Assembly (NCBI GenBank): GCA_018267275.1
Contig: JAFDYV010000009.1
Coordinates: forward strand, 62,001 to 126,000
From: Bacteroidota bacterium
GTDB lineage: Bacteria; Bacteroidota; Bacteroidia; Cytophagales; Cyclobacteriaceae
Length of the DNA: 64,000 nt
Direction: 5' to 3'
The notes beneath the pieces were generated by a model. The model was not told the origin of the DNA, searched no databases, and worked only from the letters and a program-made list of their open reading frames with translations. The translations under genes and the position numbers were made by a program. Below are positions 18,465 to 28,834 of this stretch, piece after piece. Numbering within the stretch: position 1 is the stretch's first letter; each line of letters starts with the position of its first letter.

Positions 18465-18493
18465 AGCCCCGCCCAAAGCGGGGCTTTTTTTTT
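18465..18493 (+). terminator. rho-independent terminator
   Basis: Perfect 8-bp stem AGCCCCGC / GCGGGGCT with a 5-nt loop (18473-18477) followed by nine T. It closes the RluA-DUF6787-lipoprotein transcript, just upstream of the gld operon. Confidence 0.9.
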
Positions 18494-18506
18494 ACTGACA
18501 AAAATT

Positions 18507-18514
18507 TATTTTTG
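18507..18514 (+). promoter_or_regulatory. possible -7 element of the gld operon
   Basis: TATTTTTG fits TAnnTTTG, 72 bp before the gldA start. The expected -33 TTTG is not present; the upstream DNA there is the T tract of the terminator. Weak call. Confidence 0.4.
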
Positions 18515-18586
18515 CATCGCTAAAAACCGGGTGTTTTTCTACCCCCGAAAATTTAAAAAAAATTAAACCTATTGTTGAATAAAGGT

Positions 18587-19516
18587 ATGGATGTAAAAAT
18601 CGAAAACCTGAGCAAACGCTATGGTCCCCAAAAGGCAGTAGACCAAATCTCGTTTGGTGTGAAGACGGGTGAAATCCTGGGCTTTCTCGGCCCGAACGGG
18701 GCCGGCAAAAGCACTACGATGAAGATGATTACCGGCTACCTCGGTATTGGTGAGGGCGATGTTTTCATTGGAGAAAAGTCTGTAAAGCAAAGTGGCGATG
18801 ACATCAAAAAGCACATTGGCTACTTGCCGGAAAATAACCCGCTTTATCTGGACATGCCTGTAATCGATTACTTGAACTTCTGCGCATCATTGCAAGGCGT
18901 GCCTAACAGCCAAATTGCCGAGCGCACCAAAAAAATGATTAAAGTATGTGGCCTCAATGCAGAGAAGCACAAAAAAATTGGTGAACTCTCAAAGGGTTAT
19001 CGGCAGCGCGTAGGCCTTGCCCAGGCAATGATCCACGATCCGGAAATTCTGATTTTAGATGAGCCTACCACTGGTTTAGATCCCAACCAAATTGTTGAAA
19101 TCCGGAAACTGATTAGAGAACTTGGCAAAGAGAAGACGGTAATTTTGAGTACGCATATTTTGCCGGAGGTGGAAGCTACTTGCGATCGCATCCTCATCAT
19201 CAACAAAGGCAAAATAGTAGCCGATGGCACGGCCGAAAACTTGCGCAAGCAGGCGACAGGGCAAGAGATATTCAAAGTTCGCATTGAAGACGGCCAAGCC
19301 GAAGAAATTTTGCACGAACTCAGGCGAATCAAAACAATTGATTTGGTTGAGTTGGTTGATAAAGGCTTAAACCGTTTTGAAGTTCAGAGCCGCACAGATG
19401 CTTCTTCAAAGAGAGAGGTATTCCATTTGTGCGTACAAAAAGGCTGGGTGTTAAGCGAACTTGTTCCGATTGAAACCCGTCTGGAAGACATTTTCCGTAA
19501 CCTAACCGTTAATTAA
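18587..19516 (+). CDS. gldA: gliding motility ABC transporter ATP-binding protein GldA
   Basis: ABC ATPase of 309 aa. Start at ATG 18587 (MDVKIENLSKRYG), not the upstream TTG. Walker A is GPNGAGKSTTMKM (about 36-48), the signature is LSKGYRQRVGLAQAM, Walker B is ILILDEPTTGLDPNQI and the switch His is in STHILPEVE. A C-terminal extension of about 80 aa is typical of GldA. With GldF and GldG it forms the ABC transporter linked to gliding in Bacteroidota. gldF starts 3 bp after its stop. Confidence 0.92.
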   Translation: MDVKIENLSKRYGPQKAVDQISFGVKTGEILGFLGPNGAGKSTTMKMITGYLGIGEGDVFIGEKSVKQSGDDIKKHIGYLPENNPLYLDMPVIDYLNFCASLQGVPNSQIAERTKKMIKVCGLNAEKHKKIGELSKGYRQRVGLAQAMIHDPEILILDEPTTGLDPNQIVEIRKLIRELGKEKTVILSTHILPEVEATCDRILIINKGKIVADGTAENLRKQATGQEIFKVRIEDGQAEEILHELRRIKTIDLVELVDKGLNRFEVQSRTDASSKREVFHLCVQKGWVLSELVPIETRLEDIFRNLTVN

Positions 19517-19519
19517 CCT

Positions 19520-20242
19520 ATGCACGCTGTTTGGATCATTGCAAAACGTGAGCTGCAATCTTTTTTTGATTCGCTCATTGCGTATATCATGCTCATTTTG
19601 TTTTTGGGCTTTAGCGGATTCTTTACTTGGCTGTTTGGTTCCGATGTTTTTTTTGTGGGCCAGGCAAGCTTGGAGTCATTTTTCAATATCGCCTTTTGGT
19701 CGCTGTTCTTTTTTATTCCTGCACTTACCATGCGCCTGCTGGCCGAAGAGAACAAAACCGGCACCATTGAATTGTTGCTGACCAAAGCCGTTACCGACAG
19801 GCAAGTGGTGGTGGGCAAGTTTCTATCGACACTGCTGCTGGTGTGCATTGCCCTTGCCTTTACACTTCCTTATGTTATTACGGTGGCCAACATTGGTAAC
19901 CTTGACTACGGGCAAGTTATCTGTGGGTACTTTGGCTTGTTGTTGATGAGTTCTGCGTACATCAGCATCGGACTTTATGCCAGCAGCATTACACACAATC
20001 AAATTGTCGCCTTTTTGCTGGCGCTTTTTATCGGGCTGTTCTTCCACATCATATTTGGGGTGCTTGCCAATAACTTCACGGGCTTTGTTGCTCAGCTTTT
20101 GAACACGCTCAGTTTATCAGAGCATTTTGAGAGCATTGTGCGCGGTGTGCTCGATACACGAGATCTCATTTACTTTATTTCCATTGTGCTAATTGGTCTC
20201 ATCCTATCAGAGCTATCGTTGACCAAACGAAACCTAAGCTAG
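19520..20242 (+). CDS. gldF: gliding motility ABC transporter permease GldF
   Basis: ABC-2 type permease of 240 aa with six predicted membrane helices. Family features visible are MHAVWIIAKRELQSFFDS at the N-terminus, LTMRLLAEENKTGTIELLLTKAVTD (the conserved cytosolic coupling motif, about 73-97) and the LVGKFLST-like helix VVVGKFLSTLLLVCIALAF. It follows gldA by 3 bp and precedes gldG by 19 bp, so the three subunits are made from one transcript. Confidence 0.93.
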   Translation: MHAVWIIAKRELQSFFDSLIAYIMLILFLGFSGFFTWLFGSDVFFVGQASLESFFNIAFWSLFFFIPALTMRLLAEENKTGTIELLLTKAVTDRQVVVGKFLSTLLLVCIALAFTLPYVITVANIGNLDYGQVICGYFGLLLMSSAYISIGLYASSITHNQIVAFLLALFIGLFFHIIFGVLANNFTGFVAQLLNTLSLSEHFESIVRGVLDTRDLIYFISIVLIGLILSELSLTKRNLS

Positions 20243-20261
20243 TGACGTAACATTTTGATTT

Positions 20262-21779
20262 ATGAAACAGAAAGTTTTTATAACAACCGGGTTAATCATC
20301 GCCATTTTGCTTGTGGTGAATTTACTATCAAACGAGTTTCATCTTCGTTTCGACCTAACACAAGAGCAACAGTATACGCTGAGCGATGCAACGCTCAATA
20401 TTTTAAAAAACTTAGAAGAGCCCGTTACGGTAAAGGCTTACTTCTCCAAAAACTTGCCACCACAAATCGCCAAAACACGACAAGATTTTCAAGAGATGTT
20501 GGTGGAGTACAGCAACCGTGCCGATGGCAACATCCAATATGAATTCATTGACCCAAACAAGAACGAAGCATTGGAGAATGAAGCCGGTCAAAACGGTATC
20601 CAACCGGTGATGATCAATGTGCGCGAAAAAGACCAAGTAAAGCAACAGAAGGCTTTTTTAGGAGCCGTGATTTCGCTGGGCGACAAACGCGATGTAATTC
20701 CAGTGGTGCAACCCGGCACCGCCATGGAATACACGCTTTCAACGTCTATCAAAAAAATCTCGATTGACGTAAAACCTACAATCGGATTTTTGCAGGGACA
20801 TGGCGAACCATCGTTGAACGAGATGCCACAGTTGAAAGAACAGTTGGATATTTTGTACAACACAAAAGAAGTAACATTGTCTGACTCCACCGATATTCCC
20901 CAAGACGTAAAGACGCTGGTGATTATCCGCCCGAATGACAGCATACCTTTTTCTCAATTTTCAAAGCTTGAAGCCTTTTTGAATCGCGGTGGAAATTTGG
21001 CGGTGGCCATCAACCGTGTGTACGGCAACTTACAAAACGCTTTCGGTTCGCCCGTTTCCACGGGACTAGAGGCGTGGTTAGCGAATAAGGGCGTGGTAGT
21101 AGGTGACAACTTTGTGGTTGATGCCAAGTGTGGTTCAGTCACCATGCAACAGCAGCAAGGTTTTTTTACGATGCAAACGCAAATCCCTTTCCCTTACATT
21201 CCACTTATTGGCAAGTTTGCAGATCATCCGCTGTCAAAAGGATTGGAAAACGTGATGTTTGAGTTTGTGAGTTCTATTAAATACCAAGGCGACTCTACAA
21301 AAAAATTTATTCCACTGGCTTTTACTTCGGATCAATCCAATGAGATAAAAGCACCAGTGTACTTTAACGTGCAGCAGCAATGGACCCAAGCTGATTTACC
21401 CATGAAAGGAATTGTGGTGGCTGCTGCTGTAGAAGGCAAGCTATCCAGCAATGGCCGAACTAAAATGGTGGTGATTGGTGATGGTGACTTTGTGGTAAAC
21501 GGTGCCGGCCAGCAACCGCGCAGGCTGCAACCCGACAATGTGAATTTGTTATCCAACTCCATCGACTGGCTATCAGACGACACAGGTTTGATCAGTCTGC
21601 GAACCAAAGGAGTGACGTCACGCCCAATCGATGAATTAGAAGACAGCACTAAAACCATTTTAAAATACAGCAATTTCCTATTGCCTATTTTATTGGTGAT
21701 TGGCTATGGGGTATTGCGTTCACAACAGAACAGAATCAAGCGTTTCAAGAGAATGAGTGAGAATTATGAAGAAGCTTAA
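20262..21779 (+). CDS. gldG: gliding motility-associated ABC transporter subunit GldG
   Basis: Protein of 505 aa with an N-terminal membrane helix (about 7-23), a large extracytoplasmic domain beginning RFDLTQEQQYTLSDATLNIL, and a C-terminal membrane helix (about 473-490, YSNFLLPILLVIGYGVL) ending in a basic tail. PTIGFLQGHGEPSLNEM is the typical GldG/ABC-auxiliary motif. It partners with GldF and GldA. Its stop overlaps the start of the DUF4340 gene by 14 bp, implying coupled translation. Confidence 0.92.
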   Translation: MKQKVFITTGLIIAILLVVNLLSNEFHLRFDLTQEQQYTLSDATLNILKNLEEPVTVKAYFSKNLPPQIAKTRQDFQEMLVEYSNRADGNIQYEFIDPNKNEALENEAGQNGIQPVMINVREKDQVKQQKAFLGAVISLGDKRDVIPVVQPGTAMEYTLSTSIKKISIDVKPTIGFLQGHGEPSLNEMPQLKEQLDILYNTKEVTLSDSTDIPQDVKTLVIIRPNDSIPFSQFSKLEAFLNRGGNLAVAINRVYGNLQNAFGSPVSTGLEAWLANKGVVVGDNFVVDAKCGSVTMQQQQGFFTMQTQIPFPYIPLIGKFADHPLSKGLENVMFEFVSSIKYQGDSTKKFIPLAFTSDQSNEIKAPVYFNVQQQWTQADLPMKGIVVAAAVEGKLSSNGRTKMVVIGDGDFVVNGAGQQPRRLQPDNVNLLSNSIDWLSDDTGLISLRTKGVTSRPIDELEDSTKTILKYSNFLLPILLVIGYGVLRSQQNRIKRFKRMSENYEEA

Positions 21780-22677
21780 CAACAAAATTTTAATTGGTGC
21801 ACTGGTTATTTTGGTTGGGGTATTCGCGCTATCGCGTTGGTTGCGCTCGCCCGGCCTAGAAAGTAATTTGCGCAAACAATTACTGAGTTTAGACACAACG
21901 AACATCAACGAAGTGCGCATCAAACCTGCCAACTACAAGCCCTTGGAAGTGGTTCTGAAAAAAGAAGGCAATCACTGGAGAGTTTACAACGGACAGCAAC
22001 AAGCCGACACAGAGATCGGAACTGTAAAAAGTATGTTGGGTGTTTTGAAGGATTTGAAAGTGCAACGGTTAGCCTCGCGCAAAAAAGAGAAGTGGGACAC
22101 TTACCAAGTGGGTGATGGCGCCACGCAGGTGAGCGTACTCCAAGACGGTAAAACCACCGAGATTTTTTTTGGTAAGAGCACCTACAGCCAGGGCGGTGCC
22201 TATACTTATGTACGCTTGAGCAAAGAAGATGAAGTATATGCCATTGAAGGATTCATTGATTCACACTTCAACCGTACCTATAATGATTGGCGAAATAAAA
22301 CCCTATTGAAGCTGAATCAAGCCGACATTTCAAAAATCACTTTCAACTACCCAGCCGATTCGAGTTTTGTGTTGGAGAAAAGAGATTCAGTTTGGTTTGC
22401 CGGGAATGTAAAAGCGGCAGATGCAAAAGTAAATTCGTACGTAAGCCAACTATCGTTCAAAACACTCAATGACTTTGCCGATGGTTTCGCTTCTGTAGAA
22501 AAACCTACTGTCACACTTCAAATCGAAAGTAAAAATGGCGTATTGGCAACGGTGCAGGGTTGGAAGAATGGGGAGCAGTGGATTTTAACATCCTCTACAC
22601 AAAGTGGCGTTTATTTTTCTGCAGCTCAAAGTATCGCGAAAGAGCTGTTGGCAACTAAAGGAACGTTCCTCGAGTAG
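21766..22677 (+). CDS. DUF4340 domain protein of the gld operon
   Basis: Protein of 303 aa with one N-terminal membrane helix (about 5-22) and an extracytoplasmic domain of the DUF4340 type: VVLKKEGNHWRVYNGQQQADT, VSVLQDGKTTEIFFGKSTYSQGGAYTYVRL, and a repeat of the same theme in the second half (FVLEKRDSVWFAGNVKAADAKVNSYVSQL). Start at the ATG 21766; a GTG at 21757 is in frame. DUF4340 genes next to GldG-like genes are known in several phyla and probably encode an accessory subunit. Confidence 0.87.
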   Translation: MKKLNNKILIGALVILVGVFALSRWLRSPGLESNLRKQLLSLDTTNINEVRIKPANYKPLEVVLKKEGNHWRVYNGQQQADTEIGTVKSMLGVLKDLKVQRLASRKKEKWDTYQVGDGATQVSVLQDGKTTEIFFGKSTYSQGGAYTYVRLSKEDEVYAIEGFIDSHFNRTYNDWRNKTLLKLNQADISKITFNYPADSSFVLEKRDSVWFAGNVKAADAKVNSYVSQLSFKTLNDFADGFASVEKPTVTLQIESKNGVLATVQGWKNGEQWILTSSTQSGVYFSAAQSIAKELLATKGTFLE

Positions 22678-22694
22678 AGGCGATTCGAGCCAAC

Positions 22695-22726
22695 AAAAAA
22701 GGGTTGTGACAACACAACCCTTTTTT
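22695..22726. terminator. bidirectional terminator between the gld operon and atpC
   Basis: Perfect stem GGGTTGTG (22701-22708) / CACAACCC (22713-22720) with a 4-nt loop, flanked by six A on the left and six T on the right, so it can end transcription in both directions. It serves the convergent DUF4340 and atpC genes. Confidence 0.9.
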
Positions 22727-22745
22727 GTTTATTGATTAAGAAGAA

Positions 22746-22988
22746 CTAAGCCACCCCATCCGCCAACAACACCACTTTGTTTTTCAGTACTTCTACTACA
22801 CCACCGGTGATCGCTATCTTGCTGTTAGCCTCTTTCGATTTGTATTCAACTGTGCCCTCTTTGAGCAAGCTGATGAGCGGGGCGTGGTCATTCAATACCT
22901 GAAAGCCGCCATCAATGCCCGGAAACGTGGCTGATGTTACTTCGCCTTCAAATACCTTTTTATCGGGGGTGATGATTTCTAAATACAT
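22746..22988 (-). CDS. atpC: F0F1 ATP synthase epsilon subunit (short form)
   Basis: Protein of 80 aa forming only the N-terminal beta-sandwich of epsilon (MYLEIITPDKKVFEGEV, FQVLNDHAPLISLL, IAITGGVVEVLKNKVVLLAD). The C-terminal helical hairpin that can inhibit the enzyme in E. coli is absent, as is usual in Bacteroidota. It lies 69 bp downstream of atpD; the gap contains a 14-bp hairpin. Confidence 0.93.
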   Translation of the reverse strand: MYLEIITPDKKVFEGEVTSATFPGIDGGFQVLNDHAPLISLLKEGTVEYKSKEANSKIAITGGVVEVLKNKVVLLADGVA

Positions 22989-23009
22989 GTTAATTCGTTG
23001 ATTGGCTAA

Positions 23010-23051
23010 TTCGATGATTCGGCAATTATCAAATCACCGAATCATCGAATC
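23010..23051 (-). repeat. 14-bp perfect inverted repeat between atpD and atpC
   Basis: ATTCGATGATTCGG at 23010-23023 and its exact complement at 23038-23051, with a 14-nt loop. There is no T tract, so it is more likely an mRNA processing or stability hairpin between the two cistrons than a terminator. The element GATTCG also occurs next to the right arm. Confidence 0.75.
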
Positions 23052-23057
23052 AAATAA

Positions 23058-24575
<1,518 letters not shown>

Positions 24576-24648
24576 TTATTTATTCTTTCTGTAAATGATT
24601 GATTTTCAAGAATTTGAAAAAGGACAATCCCCTTCAAAATCCGAACCG

Positions 24649-24679
24649 CAAAAGTAGTTTATTATGGCTTTTGTGCAAA
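24649..24679 (-). promoter_or_regulatory. promoter of atpD-atpC
   Basis: On the minus strand: TTTG (24679-24676), a 19-bp spacer, TACTTTTG (24656-24649), an exact match to TTTG/TAnnTTTG. Transcription should begin near 24643, giving a leader of about 75 nt. Confidence 0.7.
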
Positions 24680-24852
24680 TAAACGCGCAGAGATATTAGG
24701 AGAATTTTTGGGTGCCCGTTTGCGCGGCCAACGCAAGCCAAACCTTGCTATTGGATATAGTACTTACTATCAGTAAAAGATCAATTCAAACGAGAAAAAC
24801 ACAAAATCCAATTAGAGTATCAACTCGTTGACGGCAACGGTCAATTGGGTTA

Positions 24853-26367
24853 TCAATCACTGACAATTTCGTTGCTTGTTGTTGGGTTTCTATAGAGATA
24901 AAAAAAAGGCGTTTGCAACTCTAAGCCATCCGCCAACCAATCCAAAGGGTGTCGACTCAAAATATAGTCCACACGCAGTTTGTGGTGAAGTTTGAATTTG
25001 ACTTTCGGATCAACGGCCTGGTCAAACACAATGTTGGTGGTGTACATAATAGTATTGCCGCTGGCAGTGGAATAGGGCAGCAAAGCCTGCACAGCGCTAC
25101 CGTAGTCGTATTCGTTGTAGCACCACAAAATAACAAGGTCTTTGTTTACCTCTACCGATGCTCGTATTTGCTGAAATGCCTCGCGTAGAGATGCGTTATT
25201 TTGAAAATTGGCAAAAGCTTCTTGGTGTTCTTTGATCACTTTCGTGCGCTCCTTGTTCGCAGGTACCCAATAGTAAATGAGTGCCAGCAGCACGCCCCAC
25301 TTTGTTAGCTGCAACGATCCACGCATCGCGGCTACGAGCAACAAAGGCAACAACATTGCAGTTTGTTTTACAAAGTAAAAAGGGCTCACTGAATAAAAAG
25401 CCATCAGTGTTCCCACCAAACACAGCGCCACCAACACAGCGGCCAGCTGAAAACGATCTTTGGTCTTCCAGAAATTGAAAACCGCCAGAATGCACAAGCC
25501 CAATAACACAAACACCGGTCCAGAATCCGTGGTAACAATTCTCCAAGCGTTGGCCAATGTAGCTTTTGTGCTTTCCACCAGAAAATTCCAAATGTTGAAC
25601 GTGTATAGTTTTTCAAGTTTGTGCATTTCGCCTGCATAGGGCGGGGCAATACAAAAACGCAAATACAACACGGAAGCCACAATCCCTAACACAAAAATCA
25701 GTACCACCGACCTGCGCTGGCGCCAATTGCTGCCCAATGGAAGCAACGCGGCCAGAAAAAAGATGGTGGTGATGCGACAAAGCGAAAATACCAACACCAA
25801 CATTATAAAAAGTGCGATCCATCTAGTGGTGGACCGTTGTTGATAAACCTGCCACAACACATACACTAGCACAGTAGAAAAAAACAAGTGCAGTAATTCC
25901 GGAAAGTAGGAGTAAATGTAAACCGTGAACTGTTCTGAAATCAGTAGAATACCGGCCAACAAGAGTTTATCTTCCATCGGCAATTGCAAGAAGTATACTA
26001 TTGCCAACATGAGACAGGCCAACACAAAATGAAACCTGATGAATAAACTGTTGGCATTACCAAAAACCATCTTCAACGTGCCATACACCACATTATAACC
26101 AGGCCCATACCAATTGAATCTGCCGACTTTTGAAACATCTTCTGCAATACAACTTTCGGCCTGCAGGCTTTGCGTTTCGGCAAAAAGTTGAGCCGATCCG
26201 TAATAAATCACCTCGTCCTCATGCGCCACAAAATAAGCGTCATCTTTTATAGTCTCCAGAAATTCCCAACTCAATGAAAGAAAAGCAGCGATCACCAACA
26301 AGGCTAAAACCGCTAAGCGGATTCTAATCTGGTGGGCAAGCATTATATTTAGGAGTTTTTTCATCAC
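24853..26367 (-). CDS. polytopic membrane protein, GT-C glycosyltransferase-like
   Basis: Protein of 504 aa with about ten membrane helices in the first 350 residues and a soluble C-terminal part. The first extracytoplasmic loop after helix 1 contains an acidic stretch (KDDAYFVAHEDEVIYYGSAQ), the position where GT-C enzymes carry their catalytic Asp/Glu. Overall layout fits GT-C/family-39-like enzymes that use lipid-linked sugars, but no family-specific motif is decisive. It is divergent from the epimerase/GT2 pair, 21 bp away, which supports a role in surface polysaccharide or glycan transfer. Confidence 0.65.
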   Translation of the reverse strand: MMKKLLNIMLAHQIRIRLAVLALLVIAAFLSLSWEFLETIKDDAYFVAHEDEVIYYGSAQLFAETQSLQAESCIAEDVSKVGRFNWYGPGYNVVYGTLKMVFGNANSLFIRFHFVLACLMLAIVYFLQLPMEDKLLLAGILLISEQFTVYIYSYFPELLHLFFSTVLVYVLWQVYQQRSTTRWIALFIMLVLVFSLCRITTIFFLAALLPLGSNWRQRRSVVLIFVLGIVASVLYLRFCIAPPYAGEMHKLEKLYTFNIWNFLVESTKATLANAWRIVTTDSGPVFVLLGLCILAVFNFWKTKDRFQLAAVLVALCLVGTLMAFYSVSPFYFVKQTAMLLPLLLVAAMRGSLQLTKWGVLLALIYYWVPANKERTKVIKEHQEAFANFQNNASLREAFQQIRASVEVNKDLVILWCYNEYDYGSAVQALLPYSTASGNTIMYTTNIVFDQAVDPKVKFKLHHKLRVDYILSRHPLDWLADGLELQTPFFYLYRNPTTSNEIVSD

Positions 26368-26388
26368 TCAAACCAACTTTCAAAGAAA

Positions 26389-27363
26389 GTGAATAAACAG
26401 ATATTAATTACTGGCGTGGCCGGAATGATTGGGTCGCACCTCGCGGAAGATTTGCTGGCAAAGGGATATACAGTTACAGGAATTGACGACCTCACTTATG
26501 GAAAGATGGAGAACCTTGTCAATTGTGTTGACCATGCGCAGTTCAAATTCTACCGCGTGAGCATTTTGGATTTTGACACGCTGAAGATTTTAGCCAAAGA
26601 TATGGGCACCATTGTTCACTTGGCAGCGGTAAAAAAAATTGCCGAGAAGGACATCAGTTTGCCCACGCTCATGGTCAATACAAAAGGCACTGAAAATGTG
26701 TTTGAAGCCGCCAAAATGTGGGGGTGCAAAGTGGTCTTCGCGTCAACCTCTGATGTGTATGGCATGTCACCGGATCTGCCATTGAACGAAAACGGTGATT
26801 TGCTGATTGGCCCAAGCATGATCAAACGGTGGAGCTACGCGGTTTCAAAGTTGTATGGCGAGCAGCTGGCCTTTGGCTATTTCAACGACCACAAAGTGCC
26901 CATGGTAGTAATTCGATATTTTGGTGGATTTAGCCCGCGGTCCAGCTTTGCCTGGAGTGGAGGACACGTGCCTATTTTTATCAGAGCTATTTTAAATGAT
27001 GAAGAAGTGACCGTACATGGCGATGGTTCGCAAACGCGATCGATGGGCTTTGTCACCGACTTGGTGCATGGCACTATACTGGCCATCGAAAACGAACATG
27101 CCGTTGGCGAAGTGATCAACATAGGCAATGATGAAGAATTATCGGTGATCGATACAGCAAAACTTATTCATCAGGTTGCGAATACTGGCAAACCGCTAAG
27201 AGTAAAATATGTACCTATGAATGAGGTTTTCGGTCAGTACAAAGATATCCAACGCAGAATACCTGATTTGGCAAAAGCAAAACAATTATTGGGCTATTCG
27301 CCAAAGATAAAGTTGAAGGATGCGGTTGAACTTACGCTTGCTGAAATCAAGAAAAGCAGATGA
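26389..27363 (+). CDS. NAD-dependent epimerase/dehydratase
   Basis: Extended short-chain dehydrogenase of 324 aa that acts on a nucleotide sugar. The N-terminal Rossmann motif is ITGVAGMIGSHLAEDL (GxxGxxG, residues 8-14). The catalytic serine region is ASTSDVYG; the usual YxxxK is present as YAVSKLYGE. HGDGSQTRSMGFVTDLVHG is the substrate-side motif. The start is a GTG at 26389; no ATG lies before the Rossmann strand. Its stop overlaps the glycosyltransferase ATG by 4 bp, so the two are coupled. Confidence 0.9.
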   Translation: MNKQILITGVAGMIGSHLAEDLLAKGYTVTGIDDLTYGKMENLVNCVDHAQFKFYRVSILDFDTLKILAKDMGTIVHLAAVKKIAEKDISLPTLMVNTKGTENVFEAAKMWGCKVVFASTSDVYGMSPDLPLNENGDLLIGPSMIKRWSYAVSKLYGEQLAFGYFNDHKVPMVVIRYFGGFSPRSSFAWSGGHVPIFIRAILNDEEVTVHGDGSQTRSMGFVTDLVHGTILAIENEHAVGEVINIGNDEELSVIDTAKLIHQVANTGKPLRVKYVPMNEVFGQYKDIQRRIPDLAKAKQLLGYSPKIKLKDAVELTLAEIKKSR

Positions 27364-28091
27364 TCTATTTCCTCATCCCGGTATTCAATGAAGAATTAAA
27401 CATTCCTAACTTGTTTACCGAGTTAAATGCGCTTTCCCTGCAAGAAGAACTTTTTTTTGTTTTTTCAGACGATGGCTCGAGCGACCAAACCAAAAATCTG
27501 ATTCAGCAACATTTTGCCAAAAAGCAATTTGTCATTTTGGGAGATGGCATCAACCGTGGGCCTGGGGCGGCTTTTAATACCGGATTTGAATGGATTTTGT
27601 CCTCGAGCAAAAATCTAAACGACCGGGTGGTTACGCTAGAGGCTGATTGCACTTCTGACTTATCCATTTTGCCGGTAATGCTCATGCTCAATCAGATGCA
27701 GTATGACTTGATACTTGCATCAGTCTATGCCCAAGGTGGTGGATTTGACAAAACATCATTCTTCCGAAAATTCACTTCGGCAGTTGCTAATTTTATTTTC
27801 CGGTTTTTGTTCAACGTGCAGGTGCTGACATTAAGTTCTTTCTACCGCGTGTACTCGGTCCGCATCTTACAAAAGATAAAAGCAACACAATCAACTATCA
27901 TTGCCGAAACAGGTTTCATCTGTATGTTAGAAGTATTGGTAAAAGCCATCCATCAAAACGCAAAGGTAATTGAGGTGCCCATGAAGTTGCATTCCAGCAA
28001 AAGACGTGGTCAATCGAAAATGAAAGTACTGAAAACAACAATTCAGTATTTTTCCTTTTTATTGAAGAATAAGCTAGCCTCCAGAATTTGA
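27360..28091 (+). CDS. family 2 glycosyltransferase
   Basis: GT-A glycosyltransferase of 243 aa. The N-terminal motif is FLIPVFNEELNIPNLF; FSDDGSSDQTKN holds the first nucleotide-binding acidic pair, and TLEADCTSDL stands at the DxD position (as EADC). The C-terminus is basic (SSKRRGQSKMKVLKTTIQYFSF) with a hydrophobic helix around 140-160. It resembles dolichyl-phosphate mannosyltransferase-type GT2 enzymes that charge a lipid carrier. It starts within the epimerase stop (ATGA). Confidence 0.88.
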   Translation: MIYFLIPVFNEELNIPNLFTELNALSLQEELFFVFSDDGSSDQTKNLIQQHFAKKQFVILGDGINRGPGAAFNTGFEWILSSSKNLNDRVVTLEADCTSDLSILPVMLMLNQMQYDLILASVYAQGGGFDKTSFFRKFTSAVANFIFRFLFNVQVLTLSSFYRVYSVRILQKIKATQSTIIAETGFICMLEVLVKAIHQNAKVIEVPMKLHSSKRRGQSKMKVLKTTIQYFSFLLKNKLASRI

Positions 28092-28286
28092 ACTACTCGT
28101 GTTATTCTGTTCGTATTTCGGCTACTTTGGATGTCATGCTCATCGCTTCAATGTTCGGGGATCGCGCTGCCAGGTTTTACGCAAGAGTCGAACATGCCTC
28201 ACTACCAATTGCCTTAAAGGTAGTTTGAATGTGATCGACAAGCAGTTTCCATGTTATGATACCAGTCGATAGCGAATGTCATTTGA

Positions 28287-28661
28287 TTATTTTCCCTTTA
28301 CCACAACCTTGCCTTCTTTTTGCACGGTGTCGCGACCCCATTTTGCAATCTCCTCCAATACCGGAACCAACGTTTTCCCAAATTTGGTTAACTCATACTC
28401 TACTTTGGGAGGTACTTCTGGATAAATCATCCGCTTGATAATGCCGTCTTCTTCTAATGCTCTCAGCTGCAGACTCAACATCTTCTCGGTAATATCAGGA
28501 ATTAATTTTTTCAGCTCACTAAATCTTTTCTTGTCTTTGCGCAAATACCAAAGCACAACTGTCTTCCACTTGCCACCAATAAAATTCATGGTGACGTCAA
28601 GAGCACAATGGTAAGTTTCGCCCCGCAGTTGCATTATTTTTTCTTCGCCATCAATAATCAT
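28287..28661 (-). CDS. HxlR-family transcriptional regulator
   Basis: Winged-helix regulator of 124 aa with the HxlR signature: a conserved Cys near the N-terminus (TYHCALDVTMNFIGGKWKTVVLWYL), RFSELKKLIPDITEKMLSLQLRALEEDGIIKR, and the wing YPEVPPKVEYELTKFG. Many HxlR proteins sense aldehydes, quinones or oxidants through that Cys. It is divergent from the F420-type reductase gene, 173 bp apart, so that gene is the likely target. Confidence 0.9.
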   Translation of the reverse strand: MIIDGEEKIMQLRGETYHCALDVTMNFIGGKWKTVVLWYLRKDKKRFSELKKLIPDITEKMLSLQLRALEEDGIIKRMIYPEVPPKVEYELTKFGKTLVPVLEEIAKWGRDTVQKEGKVVVKGK

Positions 28662-28834
28662 TTAGAACATTTTTGTGGTGTGGTTCCTTAATTTTTCAAT
28701 TTAGTTAACATCGACAGGTACTATCTGGTTTGACAGTGTCTTGACTTAAAGAACGAAAAACGGAAACTTTGCTATACTTTTTACAGTTACACACAAAAGT
28801 AAATTAAAATCATTTAAACCAAACTTTAAATTTT

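Noticed and set aside
28092..28286. Looked for a tRNA or small gene in the gap after the GT2 gene
   Set aside because: No cloverleaf arms, no CCA end and no open frame with a credible start.
28700..28760. Possible HxlR operator (GGTACTATC and GACAGTGTC segments) in the divergent gap
   Set aside because: Symmetry is too weak and no second copy supports it; not listed as a feature.
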